Source: Aquabacter sp040755535
GTDB lineage: Bacteria; Pseudomonadota; Alphaproteobacteria; Rhizobiales; Xanthobacteraceae
Assembly (NCBI GenBank): GCA_040755535.1
Contig: JBFMAV010000048.1
Span: 1-33,090 of the forward strand
Length of the DNA stretch: 33,090 bases
Direction: 5' to 3'
Part shown: positions 14,933 through 22,507 of the stretch, in pieces
Layout of the letters: the number at the start of each line of letters is the position of its first letter
Numbering within the stretch: the first letter of the stretch is position 1
Program-made: the position numbers and the translations under genes
The notes under the pieces: generated by a model
Seen by the model: only the letters and a program-made list of their open reading frames with translations
Database searches by the model: none
What the model was told of the DNA's origin: nothing

Positions 14933-14999
14933 GATCCGCCGCACACGGCGGATCATGGCGCACGAACCGGGCCGCCCGTCTTCGACGGCGGCCCGTTTT
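14933..14999 (+). terminator. atp operon terminator (tandem hairpins)
   Basis: A perfect 9-bp hairpin (GATCCGCCG at 14933-14941, inverted at 14946-14954, loop CACA) lies 4 bp after the atpF stop. A second hairpin (GGGCCGCC plus a bulged C plus GTC at 14969-14980, inverted at 14984-14994, loop TTC) follows and ends in GTTTTG. The second is the likely intrinsic terminator. Confidence 0.72.
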
Positions 15000-15131
15000 G
15001 ATTCGCGGCACCTGCGCCGGGGCCAAGGTGCCCGTGAGCGCCAAGTCGGCCCCCGTGGGATCAGCCGGCTTCTGCCCCGCACCCGGCGGGGCGCCTTGAA
15101 TCGGCCCCCGTGCTCATGTCATCTGTGGATC

Positions 15132-16373
15132 ATGAGCCGTTGCCTCCGCGTCCGAAATCGACCGCCGCACGCCGCGCGCTGTGCGCGAGCCACTGCGCTG
15201 GTGGCGTCGGCGCTGCTGGCCTGCGTCCTTCTGGCGGTATGCGCGGGCCTTGGTGGCGCCGCCATGGCGCAGGACGTTCTGCGGCCTCCGGGCATGGTGC
15301 CTCGGCCGCCGGCCAATGTGCCTCAGAGCCCTTTCAACCTGTTCGGCGGCTGGACCTTGTTTAATCCACAGAAGCCGCCCGAGCAGGCGCCGGCGCCGAA
15401 AAAACCCCCGCCCGAACCCGAAGGCAATGTCTATGACAGTGCCGACGCGGCGGCTCAGGGCAAGAAGCAGGCGCCGGAAAAATTCGTGCTGGTCCTCGGC
15501 GACGGCCTCGGCGACCAACTCGCTCAGGGCCTGGCGGACCTGTATGTCAGCGGCCGCTCCAACCCGGCTGTGATCGCGCGCACGGATGAAGATGTTGGTG
15601 CCCTCCCTCCGGAGCAGCCGGGCGGGCCGGACCTGATGACCCGGATCCCGGAGGCGCTCGCCGCCGCCCGCCCCACGGCGACCATTCTGGCGGTGGGCTC
15701 CAACGACCTGCGTCCCCTGCGTGACGGCGACCAGATGGTGGAGCCCCTCACCGACAAGTGGAACGAGTTGTACGGGCGTCGGTTGGACGAAGTGCTGGGC
15801 GCGCTGCGTCAAAAGGGCGGCGCGGTCCTGGTTATGGGGCTGGCGCCGGTCCAGACTCCGGCCACTTCCGCTGCCTATGAAAAGCTGAACGATGTGCTCA
15901 GAGCCCATGCCGCCCGGGCCGGCGCGACCTTTGTGCCGGTATGGGATGGCTTCGTGGACGACGAAGGAAAGTTCGCCGTTTTCGGGGCGGCGGTGGATGG
16001 CCAACGTCGGCGGCTGCGCACCAGCGATGGCGCAAAATTCACCCGCGCGGGCGGCCGCAAGCTGGCCTTTTTCGCGCAAAAGGACCTGACCCGCCTGTTG
16101 AGCGAACAAAAGCCCGACACTCCGGGCGCCCCGGTCGCGCCCGACGGGTCCCAGCCCATGTCGCTGTCGGACACGCCGCGCCGCGCCAGCATTCTCGCGG
16201 GCGGTGCGCCAGCTCCGGGCGTGCCCGCTGCGCCGGCCGCGGTTCCGGCCTCCGCGCTGGCGGGGGATGCCCTGCGGGTGTTGAAGGATGGCGCGCCGCT
16301 CGCGCCCGTCGCCGGCCGTGCGGACGATCATTCCTGGCCGCCGCGCGCGCCGGAGCCTCCGGCCGCACCCTGA
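15132..16373 (+). CDS. Exported DUF459/SGNH-like protein, catalytic residues replaced
   Basis: The product (413 aa) begins with a basic segment and a hydrophobic signal or anchor (residues 18-46, ending GGAAMAQ). A Pro-rich linker (about 50-97, PPGMVPRPP and KPPEQAPAPKKPPPEPEG) follows. The SGNH-hydrolase-like domain covers about 115-325, and the tail is Ala/Pro-rich. Block V keeps GSND at 189-192. The block I Ser is replaced (GDG at 123-125, where active enzymes have GDS), and the final DxxH reads DGAK at 299-302, so the nucleophile and general base both look absent. DUF459 proteins occur in many Rhizobiales in the periplasm and may modify or bind cell-wall or surface sugars. The start at 15132 gives a proper signal peptide; the frame is open upstream into the atp terminator. 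It could be a non-catalytic binding protein. Confidence 0.82.
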   Translation: MSRCLRVRNRPPHAARCARATALVASALLACVLLAVCAGLGGAAMAQDVLRPPGMVPRPPANVPQSPFNLFGGWTLFNPQKPPEQAPAPKKPPPEPEGNVYDSADAAAQGKKQAPEKFVLVLGDGLGDQLAQGLADLYVSGRSNPAVIARTDEDVGALPPEQPGGPDLMTRIPEALAAARPTATILAVGSNDLRPLRDGDQMVEPLTDKWNELYGRRLDEVLGALRQKGGAVLVMGLAPVQTPATSAAYEKLNDVLRAHAARAGATFVPVWDGFVDDEGKFAVFGAAVDGQRRRLRTSDGAKFTRAGGRKLAFFAQKDLTRLLSEQKPDTPGAPVAPDGSQPMSLSDTPRRASILAGGAPAPGVPAAPAAVPASALAGDALRVLKDGAPLAPVAGRADDHSWPPRAPEPPAAP

Positions 16374-16486
16374 CGTCACTCCGACGCCAGACGTGTCCCG
16401 TTTCGGGACTGTGAGACGGCCGGACGGCACAGGGGAGGAACAGAGGGGGAGCGAATCGCGGACCGCTCGATGTTCCGCCTTCTCCC

Positions 16487-16515
16487 CTTGCGGCACCTTG
16501 GCCGCATTCCCATCC
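16487..16515 (+). promoter_or_regulatory. Candidate RpoH (sigma-32) promoter of htpX
   Basis: CTTGCG at 16487-16492, preceded by CCC, is followed by CCCATCC at 16509-16515 with a 16-bp spacer. This resembles the sigma-32 pattern CTTGAA-N13/17-CCCATnT. It would start transcription about 65 nt ahead of the htpX ATG. HtpX is a known heat-shock gene in other bacteria, which supports the site. Confidence 0.45.
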
Positions 16516-16586
16516 TTAAGAGCGAGCAGAGGGTGTCAAACCTGCCTGCGTAAGCGTATCGCGGCATCCGCCGCCTGGAGGACGAG

Positions 16587-17537
16587 ATGAATTATGTGAG
16601 GACGGCCATCCTGCTTGCGGGTCTGACCGCCCTTTTCATGGCTGTCGGCTATGTCATTGGCGGGCAAGGTGGAATGATGATCGCCTTCCTGGTGGCGGCA
16701 GGCATGAACCTGTTCAGCTACTGGAATGCGGACAAGCTGGTGCTGCGCATGTATGGCGCGCAGGAGGTGGACGAGCGCACCGCGCCGGACCTCGTCCATA
16801 TGGTCCGCGACCTCGCCGCCCGCGCGCAATTGCCGATGCCAAAGGTTTATCTCATCGACAACCCGCAACCCAACGCCTTCGCGACCGGCCGCAACCCGCA
16901 AAACGCCGCCGTCGCGGCGACAACCGGACTGCTGCGGATACTGAACCGCGACGAGGTCGCGGGCGTGATGGCCCACGAACTCGCCCATGTGAAGCATCAC
17001 GACACGCTGACCATGACCATCACCGCCACCATTGCCGGCGCCATCTCCATGCTGGCGAATTTCGGGCTCTTCTTCGGCGGCGGAAACCGCGAGAACAACG
17101 GCTCGCCCTTCGGCGCCATCGGCACCATTCTCATGGTTTTTCTGGCGCCCCTCGCCGCCATGGTGGTGCAGATGGCCATTTCGCGTTCGCGCGAATATGA
17201 GGCCGACCGGGGCGGCGCGGAAATCTGCGGCCAGCCCCTGGCGCTCGCCTCGGCGCTCGCGAAGATCGCGGGCACCGCCCATCAGGTGCCCAATTACGAA
17301 GCCGAGGCCAATCCCGCGACGGCCCATATGTTCATCATCAACCCGCTGTCGGGGCAGCGGATGGATAATCTGTTCTCCACCCACCCCGCCACCGAGAACC
17401 GCATCGCGGCGCTCGAAGCCATGTCGCGCACGCACGGCGGCACCTTTGGCGGACCCGTTTCGACACCCGTCGGCGGCGCGCCGCGCGGCCCCTGGCAGGG
17501 CGCGGGCGGGGCCCGGCCACGCGGGCCGTGGGGTTGA
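16587..17537 (+). CDS. htpX: Membrane-bound zinc protease HtpX
   Basis: The product (316 aa) is an M48-family inner-membrane metalloprotease involved in quality control of membrane proteins, together with FtsH. Two N-terminal helices (about residues 7-23 and 29-46) precede the domain. The zinc site is HELAH at 130-134, with the third ligand Glu203 in the ExxxD motif of SREYEAD. Further helices lie at about 144-166 and 175-197. The family motif NAFATGRNPQNAAVAATTGLL is present at about 96-115. The C-terminus is a Gly/Pro/Arg-rich tail (about 285-316), longer than in E. coli. The start has GGAGGACGAG upstream. A possible RpoH promoter lies at 16487-16515. Confidence 0.96.
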   Translation: MNYVRTAILLAGLTALFMAVGYVIGGQGGMMIAFLVAAGMNLFSYWNADKLVLRMYGAQEVDERTAPDLVHMVRDLAARAQLPMPKVYLIDNPQPNAFATGRNPQNAAVAATTGLLRILNRDEVAGVMAHELAHVKHHDTLTMTITATIAGAISMLANFGLFFGGGNRENNGSPFGAIGTILMVFLAPLAAMVVQMAISRSREYEADRGGAEICGQPLALASALAKIAGTAHQVPNYEAEANPATAHMFIINPLSGQRMDNLFSTHPATENRIAALEAMSRTHGGTFGGPVSTPVGGAPRGPWQGAGGARPRGPWG

Positions 17538-17556
17538 GTGAATTTCCGCGAACCGT

Positions 17557-17581
17557 CGCGCCAGTTGCTTAAATTGGCGCG
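17557..17581 (+). terminator. Hairpin between htpX and rsmB
   Basis: CGCGCCAGTT at 17557-17566 pairs with AATTGGCGCG at 17572-17581 around a 5-nt loop (10 bp, one G-U). No U tract follows on the plus strand, so it may be an attenuating or RNA-stabilising hairpin rather than a true terminator. Confidence 0.4.
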
Positions 17582-17599
17582 GCGCCTTACCTGCGCGGG

Positions 17600-18955
17600 A
17601 TGACAAGCTCCCGCCGCCCCGGCCCACCCGGCTCCGTATCCCGCCAACGACCCCCGTCCGACCCGCCGGGGCTGATGCCGCGCCTGCTGGCGGCGGACGG
17701 CCTCGACCGCGTGCTGCGCGCCGGCACGCCGCTGGACGAGGCGCTCCAGGACGTACCGGGGCTTGAGCCGCGCGACCGCGCGCTCGCCTTCAACATCCTG
17801 GCCACCGCCCTGCGGCGCGCCGGCTCGCTGCGCGCGGTGCTCGGACAATTGATGGATCGCGGCCTGCCGAAATCGGCCCCCAAGCTGGAGGCCCTGCTTC
17901 TGGTCGGCGCCGCGCAGATCCTGCTCATGGACGTGCCGGACCATGCCGCCGTGGGCCTCTGCGTCGATATTGCCCGGCGTGAGACGACCACCGCCGGGTT
18001 TGCCGGCCTCGTCAATGCCGTCCTGCGACGCCTGACGCGCGAGGGGGCGACGCGGCTCTCCAATCTCGATCCCTTCCTCACCGACACGCCGGACTGGCTG
18101 CGCGAACGCTGGATCGCGGCCTATGGTCCGGAGCGGGCGCGCGCCATCGCGGCCATCAATGCCCATCCGCCGGCGCTCGATGTCTCGGTAAAGTCCGATC
18201 CCGACGGCTGGGCCGCGCGCCTCTCGGGCGAGGTGCTGCCCACGGGCACGGTGCGCATCTTGCAAGCTGGCGCCGTTCGGGCCTTGCCGGGCTATGAGGC
18301 CGGCGTTTGGTGGGTCCAGGATGCCGCCGCCGCCTTGCCCGCGCGCCTGCTTGGGCCGGTGGAGGGGCTGCGCGTCGCGGACCTGTGTGCCGCGCCGGGC
18401 GGCAAGACCGCGCAATTGGCCGCCGCCGGTGCCCATGTGACGGCCCTGGACCGGTCCGGCGCGCGGCTGAAGCGGCTGAAGGAGAATCTGGCCCGCCTGG
18501 GGCTGGAGGCCGAAACGGTGGAGGCCGACGCCAGCGCCTATGCGGGCGGGCCGTTCGACGCGGTGCTGCTGGATGCGCCCTGTTCGGCCACCGGCACCTT
18601 GCGTCGGCACCCCGACATTGCCTGGAGCAAGGGTCCGGCGGACCTGGCCTCCCTCGTCCCGCTCCAGGCGCGGCTGCTGGACCGGGCGGCGGACCTCGTG
18701 AGGCCCGGCGGCCTGCTGGTCTATTCCACCTGCTCGCTGGAGCCGGAAGAAGGCGAGGACCAGATCGCGGCCCTCCTGGCGCGCCGCGGCGACCTTGAGC
18801 GGGTGCCGCTGTCGGAGAAAGACGGCGCGGCGCTCGCGGCGTTCACAACTCCTCAAGGTGATTTGCGCACTCTGCCCTGTGATTGGGCGCGCGGAGAGCC
18901 GGAACGGTCCGGCCTGGATGGCTTCTACGCGGCTCGCTTGCGGAAACGCATTTGA
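17600..18955 (+). CDS. rsmB: 16S rRNA m5C967 methyltransferase RsmB/Sun family
   Basis: The product (451 aa) has an N-terminal NusB-like RNA-binding domain (about residues 28-150) and a C-terminal SAM-dependent methyltransferase domain. SAM motif I is VADLCAAPGGKTAQLAA at 259-275. The two catalytic cysteines are Cys328 in DAPCSATGTLRRHPDI (motif IV) and Cys378 in STCSLEPEE (motif VI). These pairs are characteristic of RNA m5C methyltransferases, in which the second cysteine is the nucleophile. It follows htpX in the same direction with a hairpin in the 62-bp gap. The ribosome-binding site before 17600 is weak; Met26 at 17675, preceded by GGGG, is an alternative start. It is followed by a heparinase-like gene. 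Confidence 0.93.
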   Translation: MTSSRRPGPPGSVSRQRPPSDPPGLMPRLLAADGLDRVLRAGTPLDEALQDVPGLEPRDRALAFNILATALRRAGSLRAVLGQLMDRGLPKSAPKLEALLLVGAAQILLMDVPDHAAVGLCVDIARRETTTAGFAGLVNAVLRRLTREGATRLSNLDPFLTDTPDWLRERWIAAYGPERARAIAAINAHPPALDVSVKSDPDGWAARLSGEVLPTGTVRILQAGAVRALPGYEAGVWWVQDAAAALPARLLGPVEGLRVADLCAAPGGKTAQLAAAGAHVTALDRSGARLKRLKENLARLGLEAETVEADASAYAGGPFDAVLLDAPCSATGTLRRHPDIAWSKGPADLASLVPLQARLLDRAADLVRPGGLLVYSTCSLEPEEGEDQIAALLARRGDLERVPLSEKDGAALAAFTTPQGDLRTLPCDWARGEPERSGLDGFYAARLRKRI

Positions 18956-18971
18956 GGGCGGTCGGCTCGGA

Positions 18972-20720
18972 ATGACCCGGGGAGCCATGGCAGAACGCTT
19001 GCGCCTCGCGGCCTTCCTCGCGGGGCGCTCTTTGCGTTCGCTCCTGTCCCGCACGCCCGCGCCCCCGCTCACGCTCGGCAATGTGACGGTGCCGGTGCCC
19101 GAGCGCCTTGTCATCGCGCCACAGGATCTGCGCACCGGCGATCCCACCCGCGCCAGCGAGATCTATGCCGGGCGCTTCGCCTTCGCCGGCAAGATCGCCA
19201 TGCTGGAAGGCAAGACGCCGTTCGAGCTTGAGCCGCCGTCGGAGGAATGGGCCGAAGTGCTGCACGGCTTCGGCTGGCTGCGGCATTTGCGGGCGGCGGG
19301 AACCACCATCGCCCGCGCCAATGCCCGCGCTCTGGTGGGCGACTGGATGCGCGACCCCGGCGCCGCGCGCACGGTGCCGATGCGCCCGGATGTCGCCGCG
19401 CGCCGCATCATTTCCTGGCTGACCCAGGCGCCCTTCGTGCTGCAGGACGCGGACCACGATTTCTACAAAAGGTTCATGCGCTCGCTTGCCCGGCAGGTGC
19501 GTGCGCTGCGCCGCGCGGTGTCGGACGCGCCGGACGGCTATCCCCGCCTGCTCGCTCTGGTGGCGCTGGTCTTTGCCGGCCTGTGCATGTCCGACCAGAC
19601 GCGCCTGCTGCGCGCGGCGCAAAAGCGGCTCGTCGAGGAACTGGACCGCCAGATCCTGCCCGATGGCGGGCCGCTCAACCGCAGCCCCGGCATGCTGATC
19701 GCGCTGCTGCTCGACCTGCTGCCGCTGCGCCATGCCTATGCGGCCCGCAATCAGCCGGCCCCGCCCGCCTTGATGAATGCCATCGACCGCATGATGCCCA
19801 TGCTGCGCTTCTTCCGGCATGGCGACGGCGCCTTCGCGCTGTTCCACGGCATGAGCCACACGGCGGCCGACCAATTGGCCACCATCCTCGCTTATGACGA
19901 TGCCCGCGGCGCCCCGGTCGCGAACGCGCCCCATGCCGGTTTCCAGCGCCTGGAGGCGAAAGGCACGGTGGTCATCGCCGACACCGGCGCGCCGCCCCCG
20001 CTCCCGGTCTCCGGCGAGGCGCACGCCTCGTGCCTGGCCTTCGAGATGTCCAGCGGGCGCCACCGCATCGTGGTCAATTGCGGCATGACCGACGTCAATC
20101 GCGACCGCTGGCGGCAGGCCGCGCGCGCGACGGCCGCACATTCGACCGTGGTGGTGGGCGAGACCTCCTCCTGCCGCTTCCTCCAGGCGGGGCGTCTCGG
20201 CCGGGCGGTGGGCGCGCCCATCGTCTCCGGGCCGCGCGATGTGAGCGTCCAGCGCGGCGGGCGCGAAGGCGCGATCCTGGTGCGCGCCCGCCATGACGGC
20301 TATGGCGAGCCCTTCAGCCTGTTGCACCAGCGCTCCTGGCGGCTCGCGCCCGATGGCGCGCGGCTCGACGGGGAGGACCTCTTCTCCCCCGTCGCGGGAC
20401 GCGAGAGCTTGCCCAAGGTCGCCTATACTGCGCGCTTCCATCTCCACCCCGCCATCGAGGTGGAACGGCTGGACGATCCCTCCACCGTCCTGGTCCTGGT
20501 GCCGGGCGGGGAAGCCTGGGCCTTCGTCGCCCCCAACCAGACGGTGCAGATCGAGGAAAGCGTCTATCTCGCGGCTCCGGACGGCCCGCGCCGCACGCTC
20601 CAACTGGCGGTCACGGCTGCGCTGCCGGACACGCCGCGCCTGCTCTGGACCTTCCTGCGCACCCGCGAAGGCGAAGAGCCGCGCGGCGGGCATGGCCGTG
20701 GCGCGCGCCGGGCCGGGTGA
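18972..20720 (+). CDS. Heparinase II/III family protein
   Basis: The product (582 aa) matches the heparinase II/III-like layout: an alpha-helical N-terminal part (about residues 60-320, with GFGWLRHLRAAGTTIARANARALVGDW split over 95-125) and a C-terminal beta-sandwich half. The second half includes FRHGDGAFALFHGM near 280, then SSGRHRIVVNCGM and AHSTVVVGETSSCRF around 360-400. Enzymes of this family are polysaccharide lyases acting on uronic-acid-containing sugars. No signal peptide is obvious and no other lyase or sugar-uptake gene is adjacent, so the natural substrate is unknown. The start is Met at 18972 (alternative 18987). It sits between rsmB and purH, an order I recall in many Rhizobiales, so it may be a housekeeping cell-envelope function rather than catabolic. 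Confidence 0.88.
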   Translation: MTRGAMAERLRLAAFLAGRSLRSLLSRTPAPPLTLGNVTVPVPERLVIAPQDLRTGDPTRASEIYAGRFAFAGKIAMLEGKTPFELEPPSEEWAEVLHGFGWLRHLRAAGTTIARANARALVGDWMRDPGAARTVPMRPDVAARRIISWLTQAPFVLQDADHDFYKRFMRSLARQVRALRRAVSDAPDGYPRLLALVALVFAGLCMSDQTRLLRAAQKRLVEELDRQILPDGGPLNRSPGMLIALLLDLLPLRHAYAARNQPAPPALMNAIDRMMPMLRFFRHGDGAFALFHGMSHTAADQLATILAYDDARGAPVANAPHAGFQRLEAKGTVVIADTGAPPPLPVSGEAHASCLAFEMSSGRHRIVVNCGMTDVNRDRWRQAARATAAHSTVVVGETSSCRFLQAGRLGRAVGAPIVSGPRDVSVQRGGREGAILVRARHDGYGEPFSLLHQRSWRLAPDGARLDGEDLFSPVAGRESLPKVAYTARFHLHPAIEVERLDDPSTVLVLVPGGEAWAFVAPNQTVQIEESVYLAAPDGPRRTLQLAVTAALPDTPRLLWTFLRTREGEEPRGGHGRGARRAG

Positions 20721-20773
20721 CGCGCGCACGCCATCGTGATAGGGCGAGCCAGCCGTTTTCCGGAGGTTCCCCG

Positions 20774-22363
20774 ATGTCCGTCGATGTCCGTCCCGTCACC
20801 CGCGCCCTCATTTCGGTGTCCGACAAGAACGGCCTCATTCCCTTTGCCGAGGCCCTGGCGCGGCACGGCATCCAGTTGATCTCCACCGGCGGCACGGCCA
20901 AGGCCATCGCCGAGGCAGGGCTCGACGTGACGGACGTCTCCGAACTCACCGGCTTTCCCGAGATGATGGACGGGCGGGTCAAGACGCTCCATCCGAAGGT
21001 GCATGGCGGCATCCTGGCGATCCGCGCCGATGGCGGGCACCAGGCCTCCATGGCGGAGCACGGCATCGTCCCCATCGACCTCGTGGTGGTGAATCTCTAT
21101 CCCTTCGAGGCGACCGTGGCGCGCGGCGCGGACTTCGAGACCGCCATCGAGAATATCGACATTGGCGGCCCCTCCATGATCCGCGGCGCGGCCAAGAACC
21201 ATCACGACGTCGCCGTGGTGGTGGACACGGCCGACTATGACGCGGTGGTGCGCGAGATTGAGCTCAATGGCGGCACGACGCTGGCGCTGCGCCGCCGGCT
21301 CGCCCAGACCGCCTATGCCCGCACCGCCGCTTATGACGCGGCGATCTCCAATTGGTTTGCCGACCAATTGAAGCTTACCGCGCCCGCCTATCGCGCGGTC
21401 GGCGGCAAGCTGCAGGAAGAATTGCGCTACGGCGAGAACCCGCACCAGACGGCCGCCTTCTACGCCACAGCCGAAGCGCGCGCGGGCGTCTCCACGGCGC
21501 GCCAGGTGCAGGGCAAGCAATTGTCCTTCAACAATATCAACGACACGGATGCCGCATTCGAATGCGTCGCCGAATTCGACCCCGCCCGCACGGCGGCGGT
21601 GGTGATCGTCAAGCATGCCAACCCCTGCGGCGTTGCCGAGGGCGGGTCGCTTGAAGAGGCCTATAAGAAGGCGCTGGCCTGCGACCCGGTCTCGGCCTTC
21701 GGCGGCATCATCGCGGTGAACCGCACGCTGGATGCCGAGGCGGCGCGCGCCATGACCGACATTTTCACCGAGGTGATCATCGCTCCCGATGCCAGCGAGG
21801 AGGCGATCGCGCTCATCGGCGCGAAGAAGAATCTGCGCCTCTTGCTCACGGGCGGCCTGCCGGACCCCAAGGCGCCCGGCCTCAATATCCGCAGCGTCGC
21901 CGGCGGGCTGCTGGTCCAGTCGCGGGATGCGGCGAGCGTGGACGACATGCAGTTGAAGGTCGTCACCAAGCGCGCGCCCACCGAGCGGGAACTGGCGGAC
22001 ATGCGCTTTGCGTTCCGCGTCGCCAAGCATGTGAAGTCCAACACCATCGTCTATGCCCGCGACCTTGCGACGGTGGGCGTCGGCGCGGGCCAGATGAGCC
22101 GGGTGGACAGCGCGCGGATCGCGGCCCGCAAGGCCCTGGACGCCGCGGAAGCCGCCGGCCTCGCCGAGGCGCTCACCAAGGGCTCGGTGGTGGCATCGGA
22201 CGCTTTCTTCCCGTTCGCGGACGGGCTCCTGGCAGCGGTGGAAGCGGGGGCGACGGCGGTGATCCAGCCGGGCGGGTCCATGCGCGACCAGGAGGTGATC
22301 GCGGCGGCGGACGTGGCGGGACTTGCCATGGTGTTTACCGGCGTGCGCCATTTCAAGCATTGA
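20774..22363 (+). CDS. purH: Bifunctional AICAR formyltransferase/IMP cyclohydrolase PurH
   Basis: The product (529 aa) catalyses the last two steps of IMP synthesis. The N-terminal methylglyoxal-synthase-like IMP cyclohydrolase domain starts RALISVSDKNGLIPFAEAL and includes STGGTAKAI and GRVKTLHPKVHGGIL. The AICAR transformylase domain follows with LRYGENPHQTAAFY, SFNNINDTDAAFECV and the catalytic KHANPCGVA. The C-terminus has SDAFFPFADGL, IQPGGSMRDQEVI and ends MVFTGVRHFKH, as the family does. The start at 20774 is supported by GGAGG at 20762-20766. The heparinase-like gene ends 53 bp upstream; co-transcription is possible and no clear independent promoter is seen. Confidence 0.97.
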   Translation: MSVDVRPVTRALISVSDKNGLIPFAEALARHGIQLISTGGTAKAIAEAGLDVTDVSELTGFPEMMDGRVKTLHPKVHGGILAIRADGGHQASMAEHGIVPIDLVVVNLYPFEATVARGADFETAIENIDIGGPSMIRGAAKNHHDVAVVVDTADYDAVVREIELNGGTTLALRRRLAQTAYARTAAYDAAISNWFADQLKLTAPAYRAVGGKLQEELRYGENPHQTAAFYATAEARAGVSTARQVQGKQLSFNNINDTDAAFECVAEFDPARTAAVVIVKHANPCGVAEGGSLEEAYKKALACDPVSAFGGIIAVNRTLDAEAARAMTDIFTEVIIAPDASEEAIALIGAKKNLRLLLTGGLPDPKAPGLNIRSVAGGLLVQSRDAASVDDMQLKVVTKRAPTERELADMRFAFRVAKHVKSNTIVYARDLATVGVGAGQMSRVDSARIAARKALDAAEAAGLAEALTKGSVVASDAFFPFADGLLAAVEAGATAVIQPGGSMRDQEVIAAADVAGLAMVFTGVRHFKH

Positions 22364-22405
22364 CGGAGCAACAGGGGCAGGATCCGATCGGGAGGCGCGA
22401 AAAGC

Positions 22406-22422
22406 CGGCGCATGTTGCGCCG
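22406..22422 (+). repeat. Hairpin in the purH-pat gap
   Basis: CGGCGCA, TGT, TGCGCCG is a perfect 7-bp stem with a 3-nt loop, 43 bp after the purH stop. No U tract follows; it may mark the purH mRNA end. Confidence 0.4.
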
Positions 22423-22507
22423 CATCAAGGCGGCGGACGTCCGGAAACGGCACGCAGAGCGCACCATCCGGCCCCGGCGGGCCGAAGCGAGGGAGCTCAG
22501 TCACGCC

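Noticed and set aside
16395..16409. GTCCCG-TTT-CGGGAC hairpin after the DUF459 gene as a terminator
   Set aside because: The 6-bp stem is real but short, and no U tract follows, so it was not called as a terminator.
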